NCBI RefSeq assembly: GCF_030845195.1
Contig: NZ_CP132543.1
Span: 451,501 to 515,500 of the forward strand
DNA: 64,000 bases
Origin: Sanyastnella coralliicola
GTDB lineage: Bacteria > Bacteroidota > Bacteroidia > Flavobacteriales_D > Sanyastnellaceae
Direction: 5' to 3'
Position numbers and translations under genes: made by a program. This document shows positions 53,269 through 62,827 of this stretch, one piece after another. The notes under the pieces are model-generated. The model was not told where the DNA came from. It did no database searches and saw only the letters and a list, made by a program, of their open reading frames with translations. How positions within the stretch are numbered: the stretch's first letter is position 1; each line of letters starts with the position of its first letter.

Positions 53269-54621
53269 CTTCCCAAAAATATTCCCCAGCAAATCATCCG
53301 TCGTGATCTCGCCGGTGATCTCGCCGAGGTGATGGAGAGCTTTGCGAATATCTATCGCCATAAGGTCGCCAGGGATGCCGGTTTCCATGCCGGTGAGGAC
53401 TTCCTGTAGTGTGATGCGGGCTTTGGAGAGGGCTTCGTGGTGGCGGACGTTCGTCACGATGCTGTGTTCTTTGCTGACCGCTTGGAGGTTGCTGACATTG
53501 ATGAGGCTCTCTTGGAGTTCGAGTAAGCCTTTCCGCGCTAGCGAAGAGATAAATAATACCTCAGAAGGATAACCGGAAAGATCCACTTTCGATGCGTCGA
53601 TTTTGTTTCCGACGATGAGTAGTTGTTGTCCTTCAGTGAGTTCTTGGTTGAGGGTGGTGAGCTCGGTTTCGAGTTGGCTTGGCGAAAGCTCATTTACATC
53701 GAATAAGTAGGTGATGATATTCGCTTCGCGGAACGCATTCATGCTTCGTTCGACACCGATCTTCTCAATAACGTCTTCGGTTTCTCGAATCCCGGCCGTA
53801 TCGATGAAGCGGAATTTGATGCCATCGATGACCACGAAGTCTTCGATGGTGTCGCGTGTGGTACCTGGAATGTCTGAAACGATGGCACGCTCTTCATTCA
53901 ATAAGGCATTGAGTAGGGTTGATTTCCCTGCATTCGGTTTACCAATGATGGCTACTGGGACGCCATTCTTAATGGCATTTCCCGAACGGAAAGAATCGAT
54001 CAAGGCAGTGATCACACTGTTGATCTTCAGTAGAAGATTCGTGAGCTCGGTTCGGTCAGCGAACTCCACATCTTCCTCAGAAAAATCAAGTTCGAGCTCA
54101 ATCAGAGAGGCGAAGTTGATCAACTCTTTTCGTAGTCCAGCGATTTCTTTCGAGAAGCCACCACGCATCTGATCTAAGGCCAACTCATGTGCGCCTGCAC
54201 TTTCAGCTGCAATCAGATCAGCTACCGCTTCGGCTTGACTTAAATCCATCCGACGATTGAAGAAGGCGCGGAAGGTGAATTCACCACGCTCCGCATAACG
54301 ACAACCGTTCTCGACAAGGATGCGCAGGATCTCTTCTTGGATATAGGTAGAACCGTGACAAGCGATCTCGATCACATCTTCTCCGGTGAAGCTGTTCGGA
54401 CCTTTAAAGACGGTCATCACTACTTCATCTACCACGCGTTCGCCTTCCATGAAGCGACCATATTTGACGGTGTGACTCTTGGCACTAACCAAGTCTCCGC
54501 TAAATAATTGATGGCAGAGGTTGATGGCATCAGGACCAGAAACACGGATCATCGCAATAGCACCCATCCCTGGGGCTGTCGATAAAGCACAAATCGTTGA
54601 ATCGTCAGCATGGAAAAACAT
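53251..54621 (-). CDS. mnmE: tRNA uridine-5-carboxymethylaminomethyl(34) synthesis GTPase MnmE
   Basis: 456 residues, full length. N-terminal tetrahydrofolate-binding domain (FFHADDSTICALSTAPGMGAIA), a helical domain with an inserted G domain: GKPNAGKS, DIPGTTRDT, DTAGIRE, NKID. It ends in the catalytic CIGK motif. With MnmG it makes cmnm5U34 in tRNA anticodons. The last 18 bp are the island attachment site, and the coding sequence is intact because the island restores the tail with synonymous codons. Confidence 0.97.
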   Translation of the reverse strand: MFFHADDSTICALSTAPGMGAIAMIRVSGPDAINLCHQLFSGDLVSAKSHTVKYGRFMEGERVVDEVVMTVFKGPNSFTGEDVIEIACHGSTYIQEEILRILVENGCRYAERGEFTFRAFFNRRMDLSQAEAVADLIAAESAGAHELALDQMRGGFSKEIAGLRKELINFASLIELELDFSEEDVEFADRTELTNLLLKINSVITALIDSFRSGNAIKNGVPVAIIGKPNAGKSTLLNALLNEERAIVSDIPGTTRDTIEDFVVIDGIKFRFIDTAGIRETEDVIEKIGVERSMNAFREANIITYLFDVNELSPSQLETELTTLNQELTEGQQLLIVGNKIDASKVDLSGYPSEVLFISSLARKGLLELQESLINVSNLQAVSKEHSIVTNVRHHEALSKARITLQEVLTGMETGIPGDLMAIDIRKALHHLGEITGEITTDDLLGNIFGKFCIGK

Positions 54622-54678
54622 GCTGCAAAGGTCGTAATTCGAATCTTAGAAAGAGATAAAAAGAATCGGGGAGTGCGC

Positions 54679-55464
54679 TTAGCGCATCAGAATCTTCCCA
54701 CTGTAGTGAACTCCAGAACCATTCAGCTGGTAAACCACCACACCTGATTCATCTTCTTCAATGAAGTTCTGTCCAGGCTGGATTTGCTGTTGGTCGAGAA
54801 TTCTTCCGTCAAGCGCGAACGTCGTCAAGGAAACAGGAGGGAAGTTGTCTGGCAGCTGAACTACCATACCACCATTCACTGGGTAAATAGACGGACGAGC
54901 TTCCGCAACGCTTTCTTCGACGTTGACTCCAAGCAGTTGAAGAATCGCTTGGTTGATGTGTTCCATAGTCTCTTCCATAGTCTCTTCCATTGTTTCGCCC
55001 CAAGGGTCATATACAACAGAAGCATCAGGACCAATCACTACGAACATCGGGTAGCCAAAGAAGACACCAAATTCACCAGACATATATGGTTCAATCGCTT
55101 CATCAGCACCTCCATCCATAGAGACCATCGGAAGCTCAAAGCCTGTCTCATACGATAACTCCTGCATGACTTCATCATTGTCGACGCCAGACATCATCAT
55201 AAATTGAACCGGTACTTCTTCGTCCCAACTTTCCAAAGCAAAATCCTGAAGTGCAGGCAGCATCTCATCTACTAGAGGAGCCCCAACATAGATCATCCCG
55301 ATCACCACTACTTGATCATACTGCAGGTAATCCTGATACAGATGATGATTTTGTCCGTTGATGTCGGTCACAGAGAAGTTTGGAGCATACTGGGCCACCG
55401 CTTCGGTCGCCATCGAAAGTGCTCCTAACATGATCGTTAGATATGTAATTACCCGTCTTGTCAT
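54679..55464 (-). CDS. Exported redoxin/TlpA-fold protein lacking active-site cysteines
   Basis: 261 residues from ATG 55464, with signal peptide ending in TEAVAQ. Residues 22-160 follow the thioredoxin/AhpC-like pattern (APNFSVTDINGQNHHLYQDY, VVVIGMIYVGAPLVDEML, YPMFVVIGPDASVVYDPWG), but the CxxC position is VGAPL and the protein has no cysteine. Three ETME tandem repeats lie near 163-175. The C-terminal 70 residues resemble a sorting domain (PSIYPVNGGMVVQLP, GVVVYQLNGSG). It is probably a non-catalytic surface protein. Confidence 0.78.
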   Translation of the reverse strand: MTRRVITYLTIMLGALSMATEAVAQYAPNFSVTDINGQNHHLYQDYLQYDQVVVIGMIYVGAPLVDEMLPALQDFALESWDEEVPVQFMMMSGVDNDEVMQELSYETGFELPMVSMDGGADEAIEPYMSGEFGVFFGYPMFVVIGPDASVVYDPWGETMEETMEETMEHINQAILQLLGVNVEESVAEARPSIYPVNGGMVVQLPDNFPPVSLTTFALDGRILDQQQIQPGQNFIEEDESGVVVYQLNGSGVHYSGKILMR

Positions 55465-55539
55465 TTCTCCAGTTAAGCCTGTCTGAATGAAATACAAGAG
55501 GTGATGTTTTTACCCTACCCTAGAATTTGAGTTTTTATT

Positions 55540-55746
55540 CCGGCGTCCGGCGTCCGGCTTCCGTGGGGTGGGGAAAGTGTACTTTAGACAACATTGGTGG
55601 ACGGGGTTTGGTTGAACGTTGAATGAATGGAATGTTCGTGGTTCGTAGATAATAGTGAATGCCAATTCATTATTCATTAATCACGAATCATTATTTATTA
55701 TTCTTTCCGTCCACCGCAATCCGCAATCCGCAATCCGCAATCCGCG
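55540..55746. repeat. Composite repeat: GTCCGGC, GTTGAAT, GTTCGTG, AT-rich module, GCAATCC heptamers
   Basis: GTCCGGC units (55541-55562), GTTGAAC/T (55613-55630), GTTCGTG (55635-55650), the AT-rich module (55661-55702) and four to five GCAATCC units (55719-55745). It fills the 55465-55815 gap, in which no gene is seen. Confidence 0.82.
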
Positions 55747-55815
55747 TTCCTTCTACTCCTTTTGGGGGAAGAATCTCTTTCCCAAATTCCCGACCTTCGG
55801 ACAAACCCTTATCTG

Positions 55816-56181
55816 ATGCCGAAAATCAAAAACATCGACTTGGAGATCACTCCTGGGAATAGTGCGAGTGAAGTCAAGGTGTCGTATTCGATCGAGTTCG
55901 ATGCCGATGAAGCTGGAAATAATTTCGAAGAGACGATTCTGCTATTCTCACATGATCGGAACATCTTGAACTACATTGGAAAGATTATCGGTTACCTCGC
56001 GAAAGACGAACCTATCCAAGCCGAGGCGGGAACGATTCACCGAAGCTACAGTACCTACTTCTCCAATGCAGATCTGAATGAAGATCCATCGTATAAGGAT
56101 GATTACTATGCGGATATCTTCGTAGCACCAGTAGCGAAATCTGGGAGTGGAAGATCCAATGTTATCGAACGAAAATTCTAG
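55816..56181 (+). CDS. Small cytoplasmic protein, first of a related pair
   Basis: 121 residues from ATG 55816 (MPKIKNIDLEITPGNSASE); the frame upstream to 55762 reads through spacer. An immunoglobulin-like beta pattern (VKVSYSIEFDADEAGNNFEETILLFSHD) is shared in outline with the next gene, which starts 2 bp after the stop. No family name is recognised. The two probably form a heteromeric unit (inference). Confidence 0.75.
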   Translation: MPKIKNIDLEITPGNSASEVKVSYSIEFDADEAGNNFEETILLFSHDRNILNYIGKIIGYLAKDEPIQAEAGTIHRSYSTYFSNADLNEDPSYKDDYYADIFVAPVAKSGSGRSNVIERKF

Positions 56182-56183
56182 TC

Positions 56184-56561
56184 ATGGCGCAACCAAGAAA
56201 TGTACGCTTGGCGATCGAAAACGCCAACACCAGAAGACTCGACGTCACGGTCGAATACACCCTTGAATCGAGTGCTGCAGAAGCCAGAGAAGAGTTCATC
56301 GAACGCATCGAACTCTGGGGCGACGATAAAATGTTCAACGGCAAAGACGACCGTCTTCTCACCTTCTCCAACCGCACCATCAACCCCCGCGGACAAGAAA
56401 GCTGGGATCGCTGTATCACTGGTTCTGTGATCAAAGACATGCTCAACGAAGACAAAACAGGAAAAGATGAAGTCTACGCGTTGGTCAAAATTGAGCCCAA
56501 ACACAAACAGGCAAGAAAATGCTCAGAGATTGTGAGGGTGAAGATTCGGAAGAACGGGTGA
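56184..56561 (+). CDS. Small cytoplasmic protein, second of a related pair
   Basis: 125 residues. Its layout matches the upstream gene: N-terminal strand pair (NVRLAIENANTRRLDVTVEYTLESS), E-rich helix, LLTF, a LNED motif and a C-terminal basic strand (VRVKIRKNG). The first protein has LNED at the equivalent place. It is co-transcribed with the first gene; function unknown. Confidence 0.75.
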   Translation: MAQPRNVRLAIENANTRRLDVTVEYTLESSAAEAREEFIERIELWGDDKMFNGKDDRLLTFSNRTINPRGQESWDRCITGSVIKDMLNEDKTGKDEVYALVKIEPKHKQARKCSEIVRVKIRKNG

Positions 56562-56566
56562 TGTGG

Positions 56567-56743
56567 TGAGTGGTGAGTGGTTCGTAGTGCGTGGTTTGTA
56601 GTTCGTGGTTCGTAGTGCGTGGTTCGTAGTTAACAGCGGATGCTAAATCACAATTCATTAATCATGAATCATTATTTATTATTCTCTCGGTCCACGGTCC
56701 ACGGTCCACCGTTTACAGCTTACAGCCTACTGCTTACGGCGCT
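56567..56743. repeat. Composite repeat: GTTCGTG array, AT-rich module, GGTCCAC array, AAGGCTT-type end
   Basis: GTTCGTG/GTGCGTG heptamers (56570-56632), the AT-rich module (56648-56684), GGTCCAC units (56691-56711) and CAGCTTA/CAGCCTA units that run into the last codons of the DUF2892 gene. Confidence 0.82.
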
Positions 56744-56936
56744 TACACGTCGACATCCCAAACATCTTATAAATCGGGCATACCCCAGTGATTGAAGTCA
56801 GCAACATGATTCCGCCAACGGCGAGAACGATGTAGCCTAGAATTCCGCTTACTAGTCCGGAGAAATACATCATCGAAGCCAAGATGGCGATCAAGACACG
56901 AACGATGCGGTCGATACTACCTACGTTTTCCTTCAT
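56727..56936 (-). CDS. DUF2892 family membrane protein
   Basis: 69 residues with the DUF2892 pattern: NVGSIDRIVRVLIAI, two membrane helices (about 12-30 and 33-52) and the terminal GVCPIYKMFGMSTC block with two cysteines. The family is a small two-helix membrane protein often fused to rhodanese domains, and its function is unclear. The C-terminal KRRKQ is encoded partly in repeat DNA. Confidence 0.88.
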   Translation of the reverse strand: MKENVGSIDRIVRVLIAILASMMYFSGLVSGILGYIVLAVGGIMLLTSITGVCPIYKMFGMSTCKRRKQ

Positions 56937-56964
56937 GGTTCGAAGGTAGGGAAAAGGTGGGAGG

Positions 56965-57283
<319 letters not shown>

Positions 57284-57343
57284 AAAAAAACGCGAAACCC
57301 AAGACACTCCCAGATTCCGCGCTTCTCGACTCAACATTCCGCG

Positions 57344-59095
57344 TCAATCACAAACTAGCCCGAAGGACGCTAGGAATGTTAATAGATCTCCAGCATCTAC
57401 TTGGCCGTTGCCGTCGAAATCAGCTTGACAGTCGCTGACGTAGATACAGCTGGAGTCGTCACAAGTGGCTTGTGGATCGTAGTTAGTCGCAGTTGGATCC
57501 ATACATCCTGGGAGGCCGCAGGTACCGTCGTCTTCAACGGCGAGTGGACTGTAATTGCAGGCCCACTCGTAGGTGCAACCGACACTAGCGCAGATGAGGT
57601 AGGCGTTGTTACATAGGTCATCCCATACACCAGTAGTACAGTATCCGTCTGAAACGAGGATTTCTAGCATACAGTAGTAGTCAATCGGTGCGCTGTAGAA
57701 TTCAGGTGCTTCGCAAGCGAGAATGGCCGGACCAATATTATTTCCATCAGGAATGTACCAAGTGGCATCAGGGCAGCCGAGAGCGCAGAGGTTGTACATT
57801 TCTTGCGCTTCATTGGTCCAATCAATGTTGGCGAAGTCGTTGTTTGATAAGATCACTTCGAGAACACAGTCTTGATCAGCTTCCCAGTATCCTAATGGAC
57901 GAGAACAAGCGTATACGGCTGGATTAACACCTATTCCTGGAATGAGTGGGATGTACCACTCGGCTCCGAAATTGCAATTCAGAAGACATTGCTCGTAGAC
58001 ATTATTGAGAGCTAATGACCAGTTGTTATCAAAGAAATCAGGGTTGTCAACGATGATGGGTTCGAGACAAGCTGCATCGGCTAAGTAATAGTCGTTCCCT
58101 GGGTCATCACATGAGATAACGGCCGGCAAGATGTCCGTTTCATAAGGCAGCCAGTAGTCAGGGGAACTGCAACCGTACTGACAGAAGTTGTATGCCTCTT
58201 CACAGATCACCGTGAAGTCACTGGTGAGGCAAATACTGAACAGATCTGAATCGAGTATAGATTCCAAGCAGTCTTGATCCGGTACGTAGTAATCTCCTGC
58301 TGGCGGACAACCATATTCCGCATCCAACAACGTGGCATCATAAGGTAGCAACCATTGAGCGTCTGTACAGCCAAAGGCGCACCAGTCGAAGGCTTCATCA
58401 CAGGTTTCATTCCATCCAGAAACGAGACATTCTGGGTTCGCTGCAATGGTCTGTTCAATGCATTCTTGATACTGAGGGAAACTCATATATCCCGCCGGTG
58501 TTTGACAGGCATAGACCGGAGGATTCGCCCCAGGGAAGATGGGAATGTGCCAGTTACCCAAACAACCTAAAGCGCAGAGATCATAGGAGTTTTGACAAAG
58601 AACATCCCAAGCATTCTGAGTACAATAGGTGTCGCTCTGCAACACCGTAATGAGACATGTTTGATCAGCCGGAATGTAATAACCTTCAGGCACGTTATCG
58701 GCACATCCTTGAATAGCAGGCGCACTTGCTGAATCATAGGGTACCATCCAAACCAACTCATCGCATCCCAGGCATGCTTCATAGTCATTCTGGCAAATGG
58801 CGTCCCAATTGGTGTTCACGCAATACGGATCGAGCGCAATCAGCGTCTCCAAACAATCCTGATTTCCAATGTGATAAACACCCGGCTGAGGGTTGGCACA
58901 AGAAAGAATGGCGGGTCCATCACCAGGATTGAATGGAATGAAGATGTTGTATTCGCAGCTACCGTCATCATTCACGGCGTTAAGGTCATAGTTACACGCT
59001 AGGGGGTCAGTACAACCGTCTTGGGCTTGAATAGAAATCGCACTTAGTGTGCACGCCAAAATGAGGCCTAAGAAATGTAGAATTCGAGTTTGCAT
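57344..59095 (-). CDS. Secreted Cys-rich seven-repeat protein with dockerin-like C-terminus
   Basis: 583 residues with signal peptide ending in SIQAQ. A GCTDPLACNYD module (27-50) is followed by seven repeats of about 65 residues of the type (I/V)xxC...DQxCLExIL...YCxxxWDxxCxNAYxxCALGC, each with four to six cysteines and a W-x-L/I-P linker. The end has two GCT/GCMDP modules and an EF-hand/dockerin-like loop (DFDGNGQVDAGDLLTFLASFG), related to the end of the VCBS protein at 26589. The repeated disulphide-rich domain is unfamiliar to me. Likely extracellular. Confidence 0.82.
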   Translation of the reverse strand: MQTRILHFLGLILACTLSAISIQAQDGCTDPLACNYDLNAVNDDGSCEYNIFIPFNPGDGPAILSCANPQPGVYHIGNQDCLETLIALDPYCVNTNWDAICQNDYEACLGCDELVWMVPYDSASAPAIQGCADNVPEGYYIPADQTCLITVLQSDTYCTQNAWDVLCQNSYDLCALGCLGNWHIPIFPGANPPVYACQTPAGYMSFPQYQECIEQTIAANPECLVSGWNETCDEAFDWCAFGCTDAQWLLPYDATLLDAEYGCPPAGDYYVPDQDCLESILDSDLFSICLTSDFTVICEEAYNFCQYGCSSPDYWLPYETDILPAVISCDDPGNDYYLADAACLEPIIVDNPDFFDNNWSLALNNVYEQCLLNCNFGAEWYIPLIPGIGVNPAVYACSRPLGYWEADQDCVLEVILSNNDFANIDWTNEAQEMYNLCALGCPDATWYIPDGNNIGPAILACEAPEFYSAPIDYYCMLEILVSDGYCTTGVWDDLCNNAYLICASVGCTYEWACNYSPLAVEDDGTCGLPGCMDPTATNYDPQATCDDSSCIYVSDCQADFDGNGQVDAGDLLTFLASFGLVCD

Positions 59096-59235
59096 CGTTG
59101 GTTAGTTTGTGGTTTTGTCGTCAACGAAACTAGGTGATTGAACTCGGTCAATTGTTCTTCAATGCTATGTTTTTGAGGTGGTTAGGTGTAAAATCAGTGT
59201 ATTCCCTGAAGTTTAACTCAGGGTTTTCCCGGAGG

Positions 59236-59572
59236 GGGAGACGGAACGCGGATTGCGGAACGCGGATCGCGGAAGAGGTTTGCGGATTGCGGTGGACTGT
59301 GGACCGTGGACTGTGGACTGAGGCTTTCGTTGCGCTTTGCGCAACGCCCTTGATCTAACAACAGACGTAAAGATTGCACCGAGGGCAATCTGGGTGTAGA
59401 CAGTTCGTGGTTCGTGGTTTGTAGTTCGTGGCTAATAGTAAATCATTATTCATGAATCACGATTCCTTATTTATTATTCCACCGCGATCTACGATCTTGT
59501 TCCCGCGATCCGCATTCCGCGATCTGCGAACCTCTTCCGCGATCCGCAAACCGCGATCCGCGTTCCTCTCAC
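59236..59572. repeat. Full composite mosaic repeat
   Basis: GCGGATT/GCGGAAC heptamers (59243-59292), GTGGACT/C (59292-59319), the two-hairpin module (59326-59392), GTTCGTG (59403-59432), the AT-rich module (59441-59480) and inverted GCGATCC/GCAAACC units (59503-59566). Apart from about 140 bp before it, it fills the 59096-59651 gap. Confidence 0.85.
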
Positions 59573-59651
59573 AATCTTTCGTCCAATCCCTGTAGATTTT
59601 CCTTTTTCCTTTCTATTTTCGCGCTCGAATTCACGTAGAAAAAAGATACCA

Positions 59652-60521
59652 ATGAGCGTACTTGTCAATAAAGATTCAAAAGTGATCGTACAGGGCTTCA
59701 CGGGAAGCGAAGGAAGTTTCCACGCAGGCCAAATGATCGAATATGGAACGAACGTCGTAGGAGGAGTTACTCCAGGAAAAGGCGGGCAAGATCACCTTGG
59801 TAAGCCAGTTTTCAATACGGTAGAAGACGCTGTGAAGGCTACTGGAGCAGATGTATCAATCATCTTCGTTCCACCAGCATTCGCAGCGGATGCGATTCTT
59901 GAAGCTGCTGACGCAGGAATCAAAGTGATCGTTACCATTACAGAAGGTATTCCAGTGAACGACATGGTTCGCGTGAAGAAATACATCGACCAACTTGATT
60001 GTACGATGATCGGACCTAACTGTCCGGGAATCATTACTGCTGGAGAAGCGAAGATTGGTATCATGCCAGGATTCATCTTCAACCCAGGACGTATCGGTAT
60101 CGTTTCTAAGTCGGGTACATTGACTTACGAAGCAGTTGACCAGATCACGAAAGCGGGTATGGGACAATCAACAGCAATCGGTATCGGTGGTGACCCAATC
60201 ATCGGAACTACAACTCTAGAAGCTATCCAACTTTTCATGGACGATCCTGAGACTGACGGTATCGTAATGATCGGTGAGATTGGTGGTGACCTTGAGGTGA
60301 AAGCTGCACGTTGGATTAAAGAGCACGGTACGAAACCAGTAGTTGGATTCATCGCAGGGGAGACAGCGCCGAAAGGACGTACAATGGGTCACGCTGGAGC
60401 GATTGTTTCTGGTGAAGAAGAATCAGCGCAAGCGAAGAAGAAAATCATGCGTGAATGTGGAATCCACGTGGTAGATTCTCCAGCGCAGATCGGTGCTAAG
60501 ATGGCTGAGTTGATCGGTTAA
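59652..60521 (+). CDS. sucD: Succinate--CoA ligase [ADP-forming] subunit alpha
   Basis: 289 residues, family length. Rossmann CoA-binding domain ([39 protein letters not shown]), ligase domain with GPNCPGII, the SKSGTLTYE loop and the phospho-histidine in [10 protein letters not shown] (His near 251). It interconverts succinyl-CoA and succinate in the TCA cycle with SucC, which is not in this window. Codon use is noticeably cleaner than its neighbours, as in highly expressed genes. Convergent, with its stop adjacent to the next gene. Confidence 0.96.
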   Translation: MSVLVNKDSKVIVQGFTGSEGSFHAGQMIEYGTNVVGGVTPGKGGQDHLGKPVFNTVEDAVKATGADVSIIFVPPAFAADAILEAADAGIKVIVTITEGIPVNDMVRVKKYIDQLDCTMIGPNCPGIITAGEAKIGIMPGFIFNPGRIGIVSKSGTLTYEAVDQITKAGMGQSTAIGIGGDPIIGTTTLEAIQLFMDDPETDGIVMIGEIGGDLEVKAARWIKEHGTKPVVGFIAGETAPKGRTMGHAGAIVSGEEESAQAKKKIMRECGIHVVDSPAQIGAKMAELIG

Positions 60522-61895
60522 TCAACCGCGCATAATTTCTAGATCTCTTTTTACCTTCCAAGTGCCTGCCGTAAAGTCAGGTACTTCGATTGATGCACTG
60601 TTCTGAGCAACTGAAAGCTCAGAGAGAGGGGTAATCGCGCTCCAGAGCATTCCGTCATATACATTCAGATCAAGAGGCAATCCTTTATTAAGGCAGTCAA
60701 TCAGGCGCCACATCATAATAAAGTCCATCCCTCCATGTCCGATACTCTTGGCGCGTGCCTCGTCACCCATGGTTTTCCAGAACGGGTGTTTGTAACGCTC
60801 ACGGTATTCTTGGTAGGTCGTTTCATCTACCCACTGATGCCAATCCCATGTTGGTCCGTGATCGATGTATAGCTTCGAAGGGTATCCTTGATGCACCGCC
60901 TTGGTACCACATACGGTATTGATGCGTGAGTAAGGTCGTCCCGTATGGGTGTCGAATTGCAACATGATCGTCTTCCCACCGAAGGTGCGGATCAAGGTCG
61001 TATTCATATCCCCCTGAGCAAACTGTTGAGGAAGCTCGGTTCCCGCGGTAGCGGCAGACAAGGCAGCCTCACGCGAACTCATAGAAACCAAATGACTGAA
61101 GTAGTCACCACGTCCAATATCAAAGTACATCGCTACCGGACCTAATCCATGCGTGGTATACAGGTTCCCATTGCGGTCTTCATGATGATACAAGCGCCAA
61201 CGCTCATGGTAATACTTCTCATCAATCATTAGCTGACGGAGGTCGTGTATGTAAGCACACTCGGCATGGGTCAAATCCCCAAAGACACCTTCAGAGATCA
61301 TCTGTAATACCCACAGTTCTTCATCGTTGTAACAGCAGTTTTCCAACATAATGTGGTGCACTTGCTTCTCTTCAGCCAACTGGATGATCTTCCAGCAATC
61401 TTCTAAGGTGTATGCAGCAGGAACTTCCGAAGCCACATGCTTTCCTTGTTCCATGGCATATAGGGCCATCTCGGCATGCAACTCCCAAGGAGTACAAATC
61501 ACCACGAGATCAACGTCTTCACGCTCCACCACTTTCTTCCAACCGTCAGGTCCTTCCGCGATAGCGTCAGGAAGCACCGTTTGCTTACCAGCCAAGGCAA
61601 TGAACCCTTCGGCCACTTTCTCTTCAGAAAGATCACAGATGACACTCACATTAGCTTGTCCGTTCTTGATCAACAGCTCGAACATATCAAGCAAGGTCTT
61701 CCCACGGTTCCCAATCCCAATCACCGCCACATTCACGGTCGGAATCGGATCCACAGCCAATCCAACGGCACTACCCGTACCCTTGGTTTCATTTAATAAT
61801 TCACTGAGTTGATCGGTGGAGACTTGCGCCCCCGTCGGAAGAGAGAAGAATGCGCCTAGCCCAGCGCTGAGCTTAATAAACTCGCTGCGTTTCAT
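60522..61895 (-). CDS. Gfo/Idh/MocA-family oxidoreductase, GH109-type
   Basis: 457 residues from ATG 61895, starting with a Tat-like or lipoprotein-free signal (MKRSEFIKLSAGLGAFFSLP). Rossmann domain with VAVIGIGNRGKTLLDMF (near 57), VICTPWELHAEMA and SEVPAAYTLEDCW. The C-terminal half carries THGLGPVAMYFDIGRGDYF, MGDEARAKSIGHGGMDF, typical of GH109, which uses NAD+ for alpha-N-acetylgalactosaminidase activity. Substrate remains uncertain. It is convergent with sucD. Confidence 0.87.
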   Translation of the reverse strand: MKRSEFIKLSAGLGAFFSLPTGAQVSTDQLSELLNETKGTGSAVGLAVDPIPTVNVAVIGIGNRGKTLLDMFELLIKNGQANVSVICDLSEEKVAEGFIALAGKQTVLPDAIAEGPDGWKKVVEREDVDLVVICTPWELHAEMALYAMEQGKHVASEVPAAYTLEDCWKIIQLAEEKQVHHIMLENCCYNDEELWVLQMISEGVFGDLTHAECAYIHDLRQLMIDEKYYHERWRLYHHEDRNGNLYTTHGLGPVAMYFDIGRGDYFSHLVSMSSREAALSAATAGTELPQQFAQGDMNTTLIRTFGGKTIMLQFDTHTGRPYSRINTVCGTKAVHQGYPSKLYIDHGPTWDWHQWVDETTYQEYRERYKHPFWKTMGDEARAKSIGHGGMDFIMMWRLIDCLNKGLPLDLNVYDGMLWSAITPLSELSVAQNSASIEVPDFTAGTWKVKRDLEIMRG

Positions 61896-61976
61896 AGTGT
61901 TGGTGTACTCGTTCGTTAGCTGAGTCACGAAGTTAGTGATTGCGAAATGAATTCAACTCACCCTTTGGAGGGATTG

Positions 61977-62300
61977 CGGGGAGTGGATCGCGGATTGCGG
62001 ATTGCGGAATGCGGATTGTGGTGGAACGTTGAGTGTGGAATGTTGAATGAAGGAGGTACTCGTGGACTGTGGACCGTGGACTGTGGACTGGAGCTTTCGT
62101 TGCGCCTTGCGCAACGCTTTAACGCCCCCTTCGAATGTAGAGATTGTCTCGTGGGCAATCTGTTCCTTATGAGTTCGTGGTACGTGGTTCGTAGTTCGTA
62201 GCTAAGAATGATTCAATTCAAAATTCATTAATCACGATTCATTATTTATTATTCCTTGGGTTCAGCATTCACTTACGCCTTAAGCCCTAAGCCATACGCC
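61977..62300. repeat. Full composite mosaic repeat upstream of folK
   Basis: GCGGATT (61987-62017), GTTGAGT/GTTGAAT (62027-62048), GTGGACT/C (62062-62090), the two-hairpin module (62094-62162), GTTCGTG (62173-62198), the AT-rich module (62220-62254) and AAGGCTT-type units (62271-62300). It fills the 61896-62323 gap. Confidence 0.85.
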
Positions 62301-62323
62301 CAAGAGTCATATCTTTGCCCGCC

Positions 62324-62827
62324 ATGCACAAAGTCACCCTAGGAATCGGCGGAAATCTCGGACAGCGAGAGTTGTTTCTTTTGTATACAAGGAAGCATCT
62401 GGCGAACTACGTGGGTGCGCTATTGGCGGAGAGTTCGATCTATGAAACAGCCGCTTGGGGAATGGGGGATGCTCCTGATTTTTTGAATCAAGTGGTGATC
62501 TGTGAAACGGCGATGTCTGCGGACGAAGTGCTGAATGAGATTCGTTCGATTGAACGACTGTTAGGTCGAAAACGATCGGCGAAGGATGGGTATCAGAGTC
62601 GGACCTGCGATATTGATATTTTGCTTTTTGATGATGAAGTTATCGATCAAGCAGACCTATTGGTGCCGCATCCTGGGATTCCGAAACGTCGGTTTGTGTT
62701 GGAACCTTTGAACGAACTCATCCCTGATTTCATTCACCCAGTTCATGGAAGTTCGATAGCTTCGTTGTTGGAAGCTTGTGATGATAATACGGAAGTAAAG
62801 AAATGGCCCTCCCATACAGTTATATAA
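62324..62827 (+). CDS. folK: 2-amino-4-hydroxy-6-hydroxymethyldihydropteridine diphosphokinase
   Basis: 167 residues from ATG 62324 (TTG 62315 is possible). HPPK motifs: LGIGGNLGQRE, ETAAWG, FLNQVV, the signature RTCDIDILLFDDEVID (near 83-98) and VPHPGIPKRRFVLEPL. It pyrophosphorylates the pterin in folate synthesis. It overlaps the deoxynucleoside kinase gene by 25 bp. Confidence 0.94.
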   Translation: MHKVTLGIGGNLGQRELFLLYTRKHLANYVGALLAESSIYETAAWGMGDAPDFLNQVVICETAMSADEVLNEIRSIERLLGRKRSAKDGYQSRTCDIDILLFDDEVIDQADLLVPHPGIPKRRFVLEPLNELIPDFIHPVHGSSIASLLEACDDNTEVKKWPSHTVI

